NCBI RefSeq assembly: GCF_934643285.1
Contig: NZ_CAKUBT010000004.1
Location: 62,001-126,000, forward strand
Reading direction: 5' to 3'
Length of the DNA stretch: 64,000 nucleotides
Source: an uncultured Ellagibacter sp.
GTDB taxonomy: Bacteria; Actinomycetota; Coriobacteriia; Coriobacteriales; Eggerthellaceae
The position numbers and the translations under genes are program-made. Under the pieces are notes generated by a model. It saw only the letters and a list, made by a program, of their open reading frames with translations, had not been told where the DNA came from and did not search any database. Within the stretch, counting starts at the first letter, position 1; each line of letters starts with the position of its first letter. Of this stretch, positions 27,157 through 35,445 are shown in pieces.

Positions 27157-28551
27157 CTACCCTACCTGCTTCTTCATCATGGGATAGGTAAGAATGGCCA
27201 GCACCGGAATGGCAAGCGCAACGAAGGCGCCCGTGCCGAAGCACGCGAACGATCCCCACGTGTCGATGATGACGCCGGCGAGCGTCGGCCCGAATGCAAG
27301 GCCGCAGATGCTGCCTGAGGTCACCCACGTGAGCGCCTCGGTGATGTTCGCCTCGGGCACAGCGCGCTCGGCCGTCTCGTTCAGCGTGATGACGAACGGA
27401 GCGTACGTGCCCGCCGCTACGAAGATGACCACAAGCAGGCTTACCGACGAGCTCACGAAAATCATCGACCCGTAACCGAGGCCGATTACGATGGAGAACG
27501 CCAGCATCTTCTTGCTTTGACGTGCGGTGAAAAGAATCATGCCAAACACGAACCCGACGATGGTCGACACAAGCGACTCGATGGCGAGGATGAGGCTTGC
27601 GAACACCGGGTCGTTAAGCTCGATCTGCGCGAAGGACACCGTGGCGGTGTCGAAGATGCCGAAGAAGCAGCCCATCAGAAGCGACAGGAAGAACAACGTG
27701 CGCACCACGGGATTCGTGAGGAACAAGCTGCGGGAGCGCTTCTTCTTGTTCGCGCGAGCTTCGTCGACTGCATCCGCGGAGACATCGCGCACAACGTCCG
27801 AGCCAGCTGCAGGAGCGTTTCCGCTTCCCGAACCTTCGGCCGCCGCACCGGGCTCGGCGAAGACGACACTTTCGGCACGCTCGGAAGGCGCGGCACCTTC
27901 CCGGTTCGCCAGCTTCTTTTCCCAACCTGGCACCGGCTCGGTGTCCTTCGATGACACAAGCAGCAGCGTTCCCACCACGCAGCAGATAAAGCCGCATCCC
28001 ATGCCGGCGATAGGGTGGATTCCCGAAGCGAGTGCAATGGAAAGTGCGGGACTCACCATGAAGACGATATCGTCCATCACGCCCTCGTAGGAGAAGACGG
28101 TCTTGAGCTCGGGTGCATTATCGCCCAGGCGACCCGATTTCACCAGGTAGACCCAGCGGGCACGCGTGAGTGCCTGAGGCGTGGGAAGAAAGCCCATGAG
28201 CACCGCGCCCACGAAGCACAGCGCAATCGGCAGTTTGAGCAGCACGGTGACCAGCAAGATCGCACACCCAAGCAATGCGATGCACGTGGCGGGCAAGACG
28301 ATTGCGCCCTGACCGCGCTCGTCGATTTTCTTCGAGACGCGCGGCGATATCAAAAACAGGGAGAACGCCACCACCGACGCCACCAAGCCTGCCATGAAGT
28401 AGGAGTATCCCGAAAGCGTGAGCATGGAGACAGTGCCGATGGTGCGCATGAACGCGTACATACGCACGAGAAGACCGCCTACCTCGAAAGAATAGGCGGC
28501 CTTCACGCGAAACATCGCACCGTATGCGTTTAAGTTGAATGAACTTGCCAT
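27157..28551 (-). CDS. Major facilitator superfamily transporter
   Basis: 464-residue membrane protein with about 12 transmembrane helices split in two halves by a long cytoplasmic loop (about residues 205-270) rich in Ala, Glu, Gly and Pro. A typical loop-2/3 motif is degenerate (SPRVSKKIDERGQG). The second half ends with a helix pair and KKQ. Substrate unknown. I use the ATG at 28551; its ribosome site is weak, and starts 24 codons upstream or 12 codons downstream are also possible. Confidence 0.8.
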   Translation of the reverse strand: MASSFNLNAYGAMFRVKAAYSFEVGGLLVRMYAFMRTIGTVSMLTLSGYSYFMAGLVASVVAFSLFLISPRVSKKIDERGQGAIVLPATCIALLGCAILLVTVLLKLPIALCFVGAVLMGFLPTPQALTRARWVYLVKSGRLGDNAPELKTVFSYEGVMDDIVFMVSPALSIALASGIHPIAGMGCGFICCVVGTLLLVSSKDTEPVPGWEKKLANREGAAPSERAESVVFAEPGAAAEGSGSGNAPAAGSDVVRDVSADAVDEARANKKKRSRSLFLTNPVVRTLFFLSLLMGCFFGIFDTATVSFAQIELNDPVFASLILAIESLVSTIVGFVFGMILFTARQSKKMLAFSIVIGLGYGSMIFVSSSVSLLVVIFVAAGTYAPFVITLNETAERAVPEANITEALTWVTSGSICGLAFGPTLAGVIIDTWGSFACFGTGAFVALAIPVLAILTYPMMKKQVG

Positions 28552-28673
28552 AATGGCTTCATTGTACCCGATGGGACGCAAAGAAGTTATGTTGCATCGA
28601 TAAATCGTCGGCACGCAAGACAACGAGGGGCATTAAACCAAATCTCCGTTAAAAACAGTCAGTTTTACTCTAT

Positions 28674-28697
28674 TATAGGATATAGTCTATTAATTGG
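28674..28697 (+). promoter_or_regulatory. Shared AT-rich operator-like motif, site E
   Basis: The plus-strand sequence starts TATAGGATATAGTCTATTAA. It matches the motif at 46214-46237 (opposite orientation) at 19 of 24 positions. It sits 33 bases before the DUF4418 gene, in a markedly AT-rich promoter region. Confidence 0.6.
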
Positions 28698-28729
28698 ATT
28701 AATCAGCGTGCGAAAGAAGGACTACTCGA

Positions 28730-29170
28730 ATGAACAAGACAACCTGGGGCGTCGTCGGGGCTATCGAGGTGATTGCTGCCATCGCCGTTGTCGCCATCGC
28801 GACAATCATGGGCGGCTGCGACCACACGCTTGAAACCACGAGCGGCGGCACCTGCTTCATGAAATGCCATTGGACCTTCATCGCCGTTTCCATTTTCGGC
28901 GTCGCTGGCATCGCGAGCTCCGTCCTTGCGCTTTTCGGCAAGACCGCCGAGGGGCGCCGCTTCGCCGCAATCGGGGTCATCGTCGTCGCCGCGCTCGCCA
29001 TCTTCGCCACGCTCGACGCGGGAATCGGGCTTTGCGGGAACACGGCCATGCACTGCCATCAGACGGCCCTCGGTGTTCGCATCGCCTCGGTTGCGGCGGC
29101 GATCTGCGCGATCGTTCAGCTCATCAAAGCCGATCCGAACGCCGTCAACATCCCCAAAATGAAGCTCTAA
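28730..29170 (+). CDS. DUF4418 family membrane protein
   Basis: 146 residues with four transmembrane helices. Conserved-looking Cys/His positions face the membrane surface: C30 (GGCDHT), C42 and C46-H47 (CFMKCHW), plus GLCGNTAMHCHQT near 100-110. Such residues suggest metal or redox chemistry, though the family's function is unknown. It is the first gene of a three-gene operon with an FtsX-type permease and an ATPase. Similar trios accompany Ftr1/P19-type iron uptake in other bacteria (from memory, not checked). AGAAGGA precedes the start. Confidence 0.75.
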   Translation: MNKTTWGVVGAIEVIAAIAVVAIATIMGGCDHTLETTSGGTCFMKCHWTFIAVSIFGVAGIASSVLALFGKTAEGRRFAAIGVIVVAALAIFATLDAGIGLCGNTAMHCHQTALGVRIASVAAAICAIVQLIKADPNAVNIPKMKL

Positions 29171-29188
29171 TCGAACAATGGAGAACGC

Positions 29189-30400
29189 ATGAACCACTTG
29201 ATAGCCCATAGCCTGAAGATGCACAAGATTCAGACGGCGTCGATCATCGTGTCGATCGCGCTGTCCGTCATGCTGATGACGACGTTCGGCCTCGTGTACG
29301 GCGGCGTGCAACAGGGCATCGAGACTTCGAAAGCACGCGGCGGCGCCGACGTCATGGCCGTACCGACCGACGCGATGCAGTACATCGACGAGACGGAGCT
29401 GCTCTACACGGGCGCGCCCGCTCCCGTCTACATGGACGAGGGCATCGTCGACAAAATCGGATCCGTCGAAGGCGATATCAAAGTGTCTCCGCAGTTCTAC
29501 GGACAGACGCTCAACTCCGGATGCTGCTCGACGACCGGCGAGACGCGCCTGATCGGCATCGACCCGAGCACCGACTTCGTCGTGAGCGCACTCACGAGCA
29601 AAGACGCCATCTCCTTGCTCGACGAGCAAAGCGTCATCGTCGGCTCCGCCGTCGGCGGCGTGACAAACGACTCGCTCACTATCCGCGGCACGAAATATCA
29701 CGTCGTCGCTACGATGGCGGAAACGGGAACGGGCTTCGACTCGTCCATCGTCGCCAACATCGACGTCGTCCGAAACATCAGCCGCGGCCTCGAGGGATAC
29801 GAGCACTACTGGGAAAAGAACGGCGACCCCTCAACGCTCATCTCCTGCGTGATGATCGACATCGCCGACGACGACCCCGCCACGCTCACCGCCGTGAAGG
29901 CGCGCATCAGCCTTTCTGGCGAGGCAACCCCGCTCGTGCGCTCCGAGGTCGTCGACAAGTCAACGGCGCAGCTGCAGTCCGCGTTCTTCCTCTTGCTCGT
30001 CTCGGCGGCGATCATGGTCGTGATCACCCTGCTCCAGCTGTTCGCGCGCTTCTACTCGAGCGTTTGGGACAGGAAGAAGGAACTCGCGCTCTATCGCGCC
30101 GTCGGCGCAAGCAAAAGCGACCTGCGCAAGCTCATCTTCCTTGAAATCGAGGTGCTCGTAGGCGCGGGCCTCGTGTGCGGCGTCGTCCTCGGCTTCGCCG
30201 CGCAAAGCGTGCTCATCAGCGTCATGCAGGAGGGCCTCGCGTTCCCCTATATGCCGCTTGACATGGGCTTGAGCATCGCCATCGTCGCAATCATCGTCGT
30301 GGCGATCGAGCTTGTGAGCCTGCTTTCCATCATCGTTCCGCTGCGTCAAATCGAAAGACTCGACCCATCCGCAGCGATGCAGCAAGGAGACATCGACTAA
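29189..30400 (+). CDS. FtsX/MacB-type ABC permease
   Basis: 403 residues: one N-terminal transmembrane helix (about 14-38), an extracytoplasmic domain of about 230 residues, then three C-terminal FtsX helices with the coupling region YRAVGASKSDLRKLIFLEIEVL. The extracytoplasmic domain includes a C112-C113 pair (NSGCCSTTGE), which could bind metal or be redox-active. It overlaps the ATPase gene by one base (TAATG). Exporter- or mechanotransmission-type role with unknown cargo. Confidence 0.85.
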   Translation: MNHLIAHSLKMHKIQTASIIVSIALSVMLMTTFGLVYGGVQQGIETSKARGGADVMAVPTDAMQYIDETELLYTGAPAPVYMDEGIVDKIGSVEGDIKVSPQFYGQTLNSGCCSTTGETRLIGIDPSTDFVVSALTSKDAISLLDEQSVIVGSAVGGVTNDSLTIRGTKYHVVATMAETGTGFDSSIVANIDVVRNISRGLEGYEHYWEKNGDPSTLISCVMIDIADDDPATLTAVKARISLSGEATPLVRSEVVDKSTAQLQSAFFLLLVSAAIMVVITLLQLFARFYSSVWDRKKELALYRAVGASKSDLRKLIFLEIEVLVGAGLVCGVVLGFAAQSVLISVMQEGLAFPYMPLDMGLSIAIVAIIVVAIELVSLLSIIVPLRQIERLDPSAAMQQGDID

Positions 30401-31068
30401 TGGCGCTTCTCGAAATCACGCAGGTTTCCAAGTCCTTCGACGGCACCCCCATCATCGAGGACACCTCCATCACCGTAAACCCCGGCGACACCATCGCCCT
30501 CACCTCCCCTTCGGGATCGGGCAAATCGACCATGCTCGCCATGGCGGGGCTTTTGCTCAAACCCGACTCGGGGTCCATTTGCACCGAAGACGGCACCGAC
30601 GCGCTCGGCCTTCCCGACAAGGAAGCATCGAAGCTTCGGCAAAACCTGATTGGGTTCGTCTTCCAGAGCACGCAGCTTGTGGGATCGCTGCGAGCTATCG
30701 AGAACGTCACGGCGCCGGCGAGCTTCGCAAAGGAGAAACTTCCCTTCGACGTGCAGGAACGCGCATGCGACCTGCTTGAGCGATTCGGACTTGCAGACCG
30801 AATGTACCACTACCCGCACCAGCTGAGCGTCGGGCAGAAGCGCCGCGTCGCCGTGGCGCGGGCGATGCTTTTGAGCCCTAAGGTCCTCATCGCCGACGAA
30901 CCCACCAACGACCTCGATGTCGAATCTGCCGAAGAGGTGGAAAACGCGCTGTTCGAATATGCCGAAAAAGGCAACGCACTTCTCTACGCCACGCATATCC
31001 CCAGCTTGGCAGCTCGCGCAAAAACGACGATGACGCTCCAGGGCAAGACGTTCAAGGTGAAACGATAA
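30400..31068 (+). CDS. ABC transporter ATPase (LolD/MacB type)
   Basis: 222 residues. Walker A SPSGSGKST, Q-loop FVFQSTQLV, signature LSVGQKRRVAVARA, Walker B VLIADEPTNDLD and the His of YATHIPSL are present. It is translationally coupled to the FtsX-type permease and completes the DUF4418-permease-ATPase operon. Downstream is a hairpin (31109-31133). Confidence 0.92.
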   Translation: MALLEITQVSKSFDGTPIIEDTSITVNPGDTIALTSPSGSGKSTMLAMAGLLLKPDSGSICTEDGTDALGLPDKEASKLRQNLIGFVFQSTQLVGSLRAIENVTAPASFAKEKLPFDVQERACDLLERFGLADRMYHYPHQLSVGQKRRVAVARAMLLSPKVLIADEPTNDLDVESAEEVENALFEYAEKGNALLYATHIPSLAARAKTTMTLQGKTFKVKR

Positions 31069-31108
31069 GGATTCTAACCTTACGCGCCGCCGAAAGCGCA
31101 CCCACGCA

Positions 31109-31133
31109 CGTTTTGCACCCCGTGTGCAAAACG
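31109..31133 (+). terminator. Hairpin after the DUF4418 operon
   Basis: Perfect 10-base arms (31109-31118 / 31124-31133) and a 5-base loop. No T-run follows, so termination is likely but not certain. Confidence 0.5.
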
Positions 31134-31159
31134 CCCCACGCACAAGCAACCCGCTTCCC

Positions 31160-31200
31160 CAAACAAAAGGAGGGTACCGGCTTCATGCCGATACCCTCCT
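31160..31200 (-). terminator. Terminator after the binding-protein gene
   Basis: 14-base arms (31168-31181 / 31187-31200, one mismatch) and a 5-base loop, followed on the minus strand by TTTGTTTG. Confidence 0.88.
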
Positions 31201-31220
31201 CGCGTTCGCTATGCGAAGCC

Positions 31221-32372
31221 CTAGGCGTTCTTCACGTCCTCAGGGTTGGTGCCGAACGCGTCGCCGCGCGTCTTCACCTGCTCGCTCAGCTTCTTGGCCG
31301 CTGTCGCCTTTCCGACGTCGCCATGCCACTCGGCAATGCCTTCGGTAAGCTCCTGCAGATATTCCTTCGCCTTCGCCTCGTCGGTGGGGCAATCGGTCAG
31401 GAAGCCGGCGACGCGAAGCTCGTCCCAACGCTCGTAGATCGAAGCCTTGAAGTCCTCCTCGTTGCCATGGCCGTAAAGGTAGTTCTTCGCGAGGCCCTTC
31501 TCGATGTTGGGGTACTTGCCGACCGTGTAACCCTTTTCGATGGCCATCTCGACCGCTGCATCGACGTCCTTGCGCAGAATGTCGTCAGCATCGGCGAACG
31601 CCTTGGCAAGACGGTCGCCCGCCTCGGGGTGCTTCTCCAGCGTATGGCTGTTGCAGCAAACGAAGCAGCAGTAGTAATCGGAAAGCTCCTGGGCGGAAAT
31701 GAAGAAGAACTTCGCACCCTCGGTGTCTTTCACCTGGGGGTAGAGCGTCGAGTCGATGCCGATGATAGCGTCGACCTCGTGGTCCTTCAGCGCCTGGAGC
31801 AGAAGCGAGCCGTCGTAGACCGTCCAGTTGATGTCCTCAGAGCCCTTGCCGCCCGTGGCGCGCGAGTACAGCGCGTTCGACTCGACGTAGGACGGGCCGC
31901 TCATGCCCGTGCAGCCAACCTTCTTGCCCTTCAGGTCGGCGGCGCTATCGATGCCGTTGCCCTCGAGCGTGATGCCCGACCAGCAGCCGGTGTGCATCGT
32001 GTCGATCAGCTTCGCGTTCGCGCCCTGCAGCCAAGACAGGAAGAATCCTGGCGTCCACAAGAAGAAGTCGATTTCGTCGTTGGCCAGAAGCTCGGAAGTG
32101 TCGGCCGTGATGGTGACGACGTTCGGCTCGATGCCGTTGTCCTGGAAGCAGTTGTTCTCGATTGCGACGTAAACGGCGAGCTCGCAGCAGTTGCCGCCCC
32201 AGTAGCCGATGGTCATGGGGATCTTGTCGCTTGAGGAATCGCCCTTCTTGGAGTCGTCGGTCTTCGCGCTCGTGTCATTCGAGCCGCAGCCGGCCATCGC
32301 CGCACCGGCAGCAACGACGGCGCTTGCAGCGGCCGCGCCCTTCACGAAAGAACGCCTTGTCAGTTTTTCCAT
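31221..32372 (-). CDS. NitT/TauT-type substrate-binding lipoprotein, cysteine-rich
   Basis: 383 residues. The N-terminus combines a Tat-like twin arginine (TRRSFVKG) with a lipobox ending at C29 (AAMAGC), so it is probably a membrane-anchored lipoprotein exported folded. The rest is a periplasmic-binding-protein type II fold (MTIGYWGG, LKGKKVGCTGMSG, DAIIGIDSTLYP). Unusually, the mature part carries Cys pairs C62-C63, C235-C236 and C239-C240 plus C75, C130 and C154. That points to a thiophilic ligand, a metal(loid) or disulfides. The ATG at 32372 has GGGAAGGA 6 nt upstream. It is the last gene of the importer operon. Confidence 0.88.
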   Translation of the reverse strand: MEKLTRRSFVKGAAAASAVVAAGAAMAGCGSNDTSAKTDDSKKGDSSSDKIPMTIGYWGGNCCELAVYVAIENNCFQDNGIEPNVVTITADTSELLANDEIDFFLWTPGFFLSWLQGANAKLIDTMHTGCWSGITLEGNGIDSAADLKGKKVGCTGMSGPSYVESNALYSRATGGKGSEDINWTVYDGSLLLQALKDHEVDAIIGIDSTLYPQVKDTEGAKFFFISAQELSDYYCCFVCCNSHTLEKHPEAGDRLAKAFADADDILRKDVDAAVEMAIEKGYTVGKYPNIEKGLAKNYLYGHGNEEDFKASIYERWDELRVAGFLTDCPTDEAKAKEYLQELTEGIAEWHGDVGKATAAKKLSEQVKTRGDAFGTNPEDVKNA

Positions 32373-32445
32373 TCGCATTCCTTCCCTTCCTTGTATCATT
32401 AAAACCTTATGTCCACAGCCGTTATTGGCTGTAGATACCTGCCTT

Positions 32446-33489
32446 CTACCAGCGCGCGAGTCCCTTCTGCCAACGCAAAAGCCAGTTCCTGAACGCGAAC
32501 ATAATCGCGGTGAGCGTCGAGAAGATGACGATCATCACGCCGATGATCGCGAACACCTCGCCGTAGTTGGCCATGACGCGGGTGTACTGGATTCGGAACA
32601 TCAACCCAGAGTTAACACCGCACAGCTCGGTTGCCGCCATGGCGCCGAACGAATGCGATAGCGCCATGAACAGAGCATTTGCAATAGCTGGGATGGAATT
32701 CGGCAGCATGACGTGAATCACCACGTACATCTTCGAGGCGCCAAGCGTTTCTGCTCGCTCGATAAGCCCGCGGTCGATGGTCTTGATGGCGCTCGAGATC
32801 ATGAGCGTGAGCGGGAACCACGACGCGAGCACGACCGCCGCAAGCGCGGCGATGTTGCTCGAGTGGAACGTCACGAAGAAGATGGGCATCCAGATGAGCG
32901 CGGGAACCGGACCGACGACCTTCAGAAGCGGGTTCACCCAGTAGTCGACCAATCGCACGCAGCCGCACGCAACGCCCGAGACGAAGCCGAGCGTGATGCC
33001 GATGGCGAGGCCGGAGAACAGCGTGGTCATCGACGACGCCGCATCGCCCATGATGACGTCGATGTTCACGATGAGCTCGTGCATGATCTTGTCGGGCGAG
33101 GGGATGAAGGGCAGCTTCAAGATTCCCGTGCGGAGCGTCAGGTAATCTTGCAACGTGAAGAACAGGAAGACGGCGCAGACGAACCATGAGACATGCGACA
33201 CCTTCTCGCGCACCGGCCGCACAAACAGCGAGACCAGATACAGCACGGCATAGACAATCGCGCAGACGGCGAGCGTCGGCAGCCAGGTTTCCGCGTGGTA
33301 CTGCACCTTCATCGGGTGTACCTGCGGGAGCAGGGAAAACTCCAACGCCGAAATCGCCATGCCCAAAAACGGGACAAGCATCGTCAACGCGTCTTTTAAG
33401 GATGCGCGGCAGATGAGGGGCTTTTTCTTCTTGATGAAAAGCCGTTCCTCTTCCTTGCGCTGCTCTTCTTTCAAATCAACGTTCGCCAT
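32446..33489 (-). CDS. ABC importer permease B (NitT/TauT/Ssu type)
   Basis: 347 residues, with about 80 extra N-terminal residues and added helices relative to SsuC. The binding-protein-dependent transport domain contains the EAA loop (RAETLGASKMYVVIHVMLP), which docks on the ATPase. It pairs with permease A encoded upstream, making a heterodimeric channel. The start is at 33489 with AGGTG 6 nt upstream; a GTG three codons earlier overlaps the ATPase stop and is less likely. Confidence 0.9.
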   Translation of the reverse strand: MANVDLKEEQRKEEERLFIKKKKPLICRASLKDALTMLVPFLGMAISALEFSLLPQVHPMKVQYHAETWLPTLAVCAIVYAVLYLVSLFVRPVREKVSHVSWFVCAVFLFFTLQDYLTLRTGILKLPFIPSPDKIMHELIVNIDVIMGDAASSMTTLFSGLAIGITLGFVSGVACGCVRLVDYWVNPLLKVVGPVPALIWMPIFFVTFHSSNIAALAAVVLASWFPLTLMISSAIKTIDRGLIERAETLGASKMYVVIHVMLPNSIPAIANALFMALSHSFGAMAATELCGVNSGLMFRIQYTRVMANYGEVFAIIGVMIVIFSTLTAIMFAFRNWLLRWQKGLARW

Positions 33490-33498
33490 GCGGTGCAC

Positions 33499-34284
33499 CT
33501 AGTCGAACTGGAGCATGTCCATGACCGCATGGCGGTACTCGATGAACTGCGGGGAGATGCGATCGCGCGGGTGGGGCATGTCGACCACGATCTCGCCGAT
33601 GTTCGTGCCCGGACGCGGGCTGAGCACCACGATGCGGTCGGCCATGTAGACGGCCTCCTCGATGTCGTGCGTCACCATGAGGATGATCGGCTTGAAACGG
33701 TCGCGCATCTTTAAGATCTCGTCCTGGATGACCGCGCGGGTGAACGCGTCGAGCGCGGAGAGCGGCTCGTCGAGAAGGATGATGCCCGGGTCCTGCACGA
33801 ACGTTTGGGCGATTGCGACGCGCGCTGCCATGCCGCCCGAAATCTGGTGCGGGTAGGATTTCTCGAATCCCGAAAGGCCCATGAGGTCAATCATTTCCTG
33901 AACGCGATGCTTCTGCTGTTTGTAGACGCCGCGAGCTTTCAGGCCGAAGGCGATGTTCTTCTCGACGGTAAGCCAGGGGTAGAGGTTCGTTTCCTGGAAC
34001 ACGAAGCCGCGGTTGTACGAGGGCCCCTTGATGGGCTCGCCGCCGTATTCGATGGTGCCGCCCTGCGCTTTGTCCAGGCCGGCGACAAGGCGCAGAAACG
34101 TCGACTTGCCGCAGCCGGAAGGCCCGATGAGCGCGACGATCTCGCCGTGTTCCGCCTCGAGGTCGAAGTCATGAAGGGCGGTGAGCTCGCCCTTGTCGGC
34201 ATCGTCGAACACGCGCAGCACGTCTTTCGCGACAAGGCGCTTGTCGGCCTCGCGAACAGCGGTCGATTCCTTGGCGTCTACCAC
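33499..34284 (-). CDS. ABC importer ATPase (NitT/TauT/Ssu type)
   Basis: 261 residues. Walker A GPSGCGKST, Q-loop FVFQETNLYPWLTV, signature ISGGMAARVAIAQT (the degenerate SGGM form common in this family), Walker B IILLDEPLSALD and H-loop LMVTHDI are present. It energises the two flanking permeases. It starts at a GTG with AAAGGAGG 6 nt upstream, overlapping the permease A gene by 7 bases. Annotation as nitrate, sulfonate or taurine transport would be by family only; the cargo is unknown. Confidence 0.93.
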   Translation of the reverse strand: MVDAKESTAVREADKRLVAKDVLRVFDDADKGELTALHDFDLEAEHGEIVALIGPSGCGKSTFLRLVAGLDKAQGGTIEYGGEPIKGPSYNRGFVFQETNLYPWLTVEKNIAFGLKARGVYKQQKHRVQEMIDLMGLSGFEKSYPHQISGGMAARVAIAQTFVQDPGIILLDEPLSALDAFTRAVIQDEILKMRDRFKPIILMVTHDIEEAVYMADRIVVLSPRPGTNIGEIVVDMPHPRDRISPQFIEYRHAVMDMLQFD

Positions 34285-35300
34285 TGGACAACCTCCTTTG
34301 ACCAGCTCATGGTGTGACGCTGGATAACGAACAGAATGGTGATGAGGACGAAGGCCATCGCGATGAAGATGATCGCGATGGTGTAGATGATGTCGTAGGC
34401 CATGTAGCTCTGCGCCCATGAGATGCGCCAGCCAAGGCCGCCGCTCACGCCCATAACTTCGGCGGTAACAAGCGAAGTAAGCGAGAAGCAGAATGCCATG
34501 AACAGACCCGTGAAGATGCTCGGCGCAGCGGCGGGATAGACCACATGGCGGATGATGTACCAGTTCGAAGCCCCGAGCGTCTGCGCGCGCTCGATGCTCG
34601 CGCGGCTGACCGAGCGAATGCCGCCGGCCAGGTTCACCGAAAGCGGGAACCACGTGGTCGATGCGATGACGATGAGCGCCGCGAAGTGGTTGGAAGGCGC
34701 TAAAACGAGGGAGATCGTCACCCAGGCAACGCCTGGAACAGGGCCGATAATCTTGATAATGGGGTTGAGCCAGTAGTTAGCATGCTTGCTGTACCCCATG
34801 GCCGAGCCCCAAAGAAATCCCAGGACGCCACCTATGAAAACACCTTGCAGGTAAAGCGTAACAGAGTTGAACAGATCGCCCGCAATCCTGCCGTAATGCT
34901 CGAAACAGTACGCGAGCATGCTTTCGAACGACGGGAAATACGGCAGCTCGAGGATGCCCGATTTCAACGTGCACAGGTTGTAGATGCCCGTCGCCAGGTA
35001 GACGAAGATGACAAGACCCCACCATTTCAGAAAATGGCGGCGCGCATATTCGAACCAAACGCTCGCGACGATAAGCGCGGCGTACACCACGATCGACGCG
35101 CGGATGAAGATGGGATAATAGACGGTCGTCTCGTCTGCGGGATACACGTCCTGCGCGGCACCGTTCACGATCATCATGAGGATCATCGCGATGAGAGGGC
35201 AGATGAGCTTCGCTATCTCTTTCGGCTTCGCAAGCGAGAACTTGCCGAAAAACCACTCGGAGAAGCTCCTGTTGCTTTCTTTCGCCGCGTCGCGCGCCAT
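34278..35300 (-). CDS. ABC importer permease A (NitT/TauT/Ssu type)
   Basis: 340 residues with three or four extra N-terminal helices before the standard transport domain. The EAA loop is RAQTLGASNWYIIRHVVYP. First gene of the permease A-ATPase-permease B-binding protein operon. Its promoter (35344-35373) overlaps a copy of the shared operator-like motif. AGGAAAGGA lies upstream of the ATG. Confidence 0.9.
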   Translation of the reverse strand: MARDAAKESNRSFSEWFFGKFSLAKPKEIAKLICPLIAMILMMIVNGAAQDVYPADETTVYYPIFIRASIVVYAALIVASVWFEYARRHFLKWWGLVIFVYLATGIYNLCTLKSGILELPYFPSFESMLAYCFEHYGRIAGDLFNSVTLYLQGVFIGGVLGFLWGSAMGYSKHANYWLNPIIKIIGPVPGVAWVTISLVLAPSNHFAALIVIASTTWFPLSVNLAGGIRSVSRASIERAQTLGASNWYIIRHVVYPAAAPSIFTGLFMAFCFSLTSLVTAEVMGVSGGLGWRISWAQSYMAYDIIYTIAIIFIAMAFVLITILFVIQRHTMSWSKEVVQW

Positions 35301-35343
35301 GGATTCCTTTCCTCGTCATGTTGGTTCACAAAATAACTACGGT

Positions 35344-35373
35344 AGTTTATCTCACATAGTTGAGAATGTCCAA
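35344..35373 (-). promoter_or_regulatory. Promoter of the ABC importer operon
   Basis: On the minus strand: TTGGAC (35373-35368), 18-base spacer, TAAACT (35349-35344). Spacer and -35 overlap site A of the shared motif. CCAATA/TATTGG inverted repeats also lie just upstream. Confidence 0.5.
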
Positions 35374-35375
35374 TA
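35355..35375 (-). promoter_or_regulatory. Shared operator-like motif, site A
   Basis: The plus strand reads GAGAATGTCCAATA at its right end, against GACAATGTCCTATA at site C (12 of 14). Position over the -35 region suggests repression or activation of the importer operon. Confidence 0.5.
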
Positions 35376-35445
35376 GTTGATATTGGAATATATTTGAGAT
35401 GATGGAGAAGGGCGGCGGACGGCCCCACGCGGTCGACCGCAGCTG

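Noticed and set aside
31221..35300. Assigning the ABC importer to nitrate, sulfonate or taurine
   Set aside because: Only family-level similarity supports this; the cysteine-rich binding protein and the neighbours point elsewhere, so the ligand is left open.
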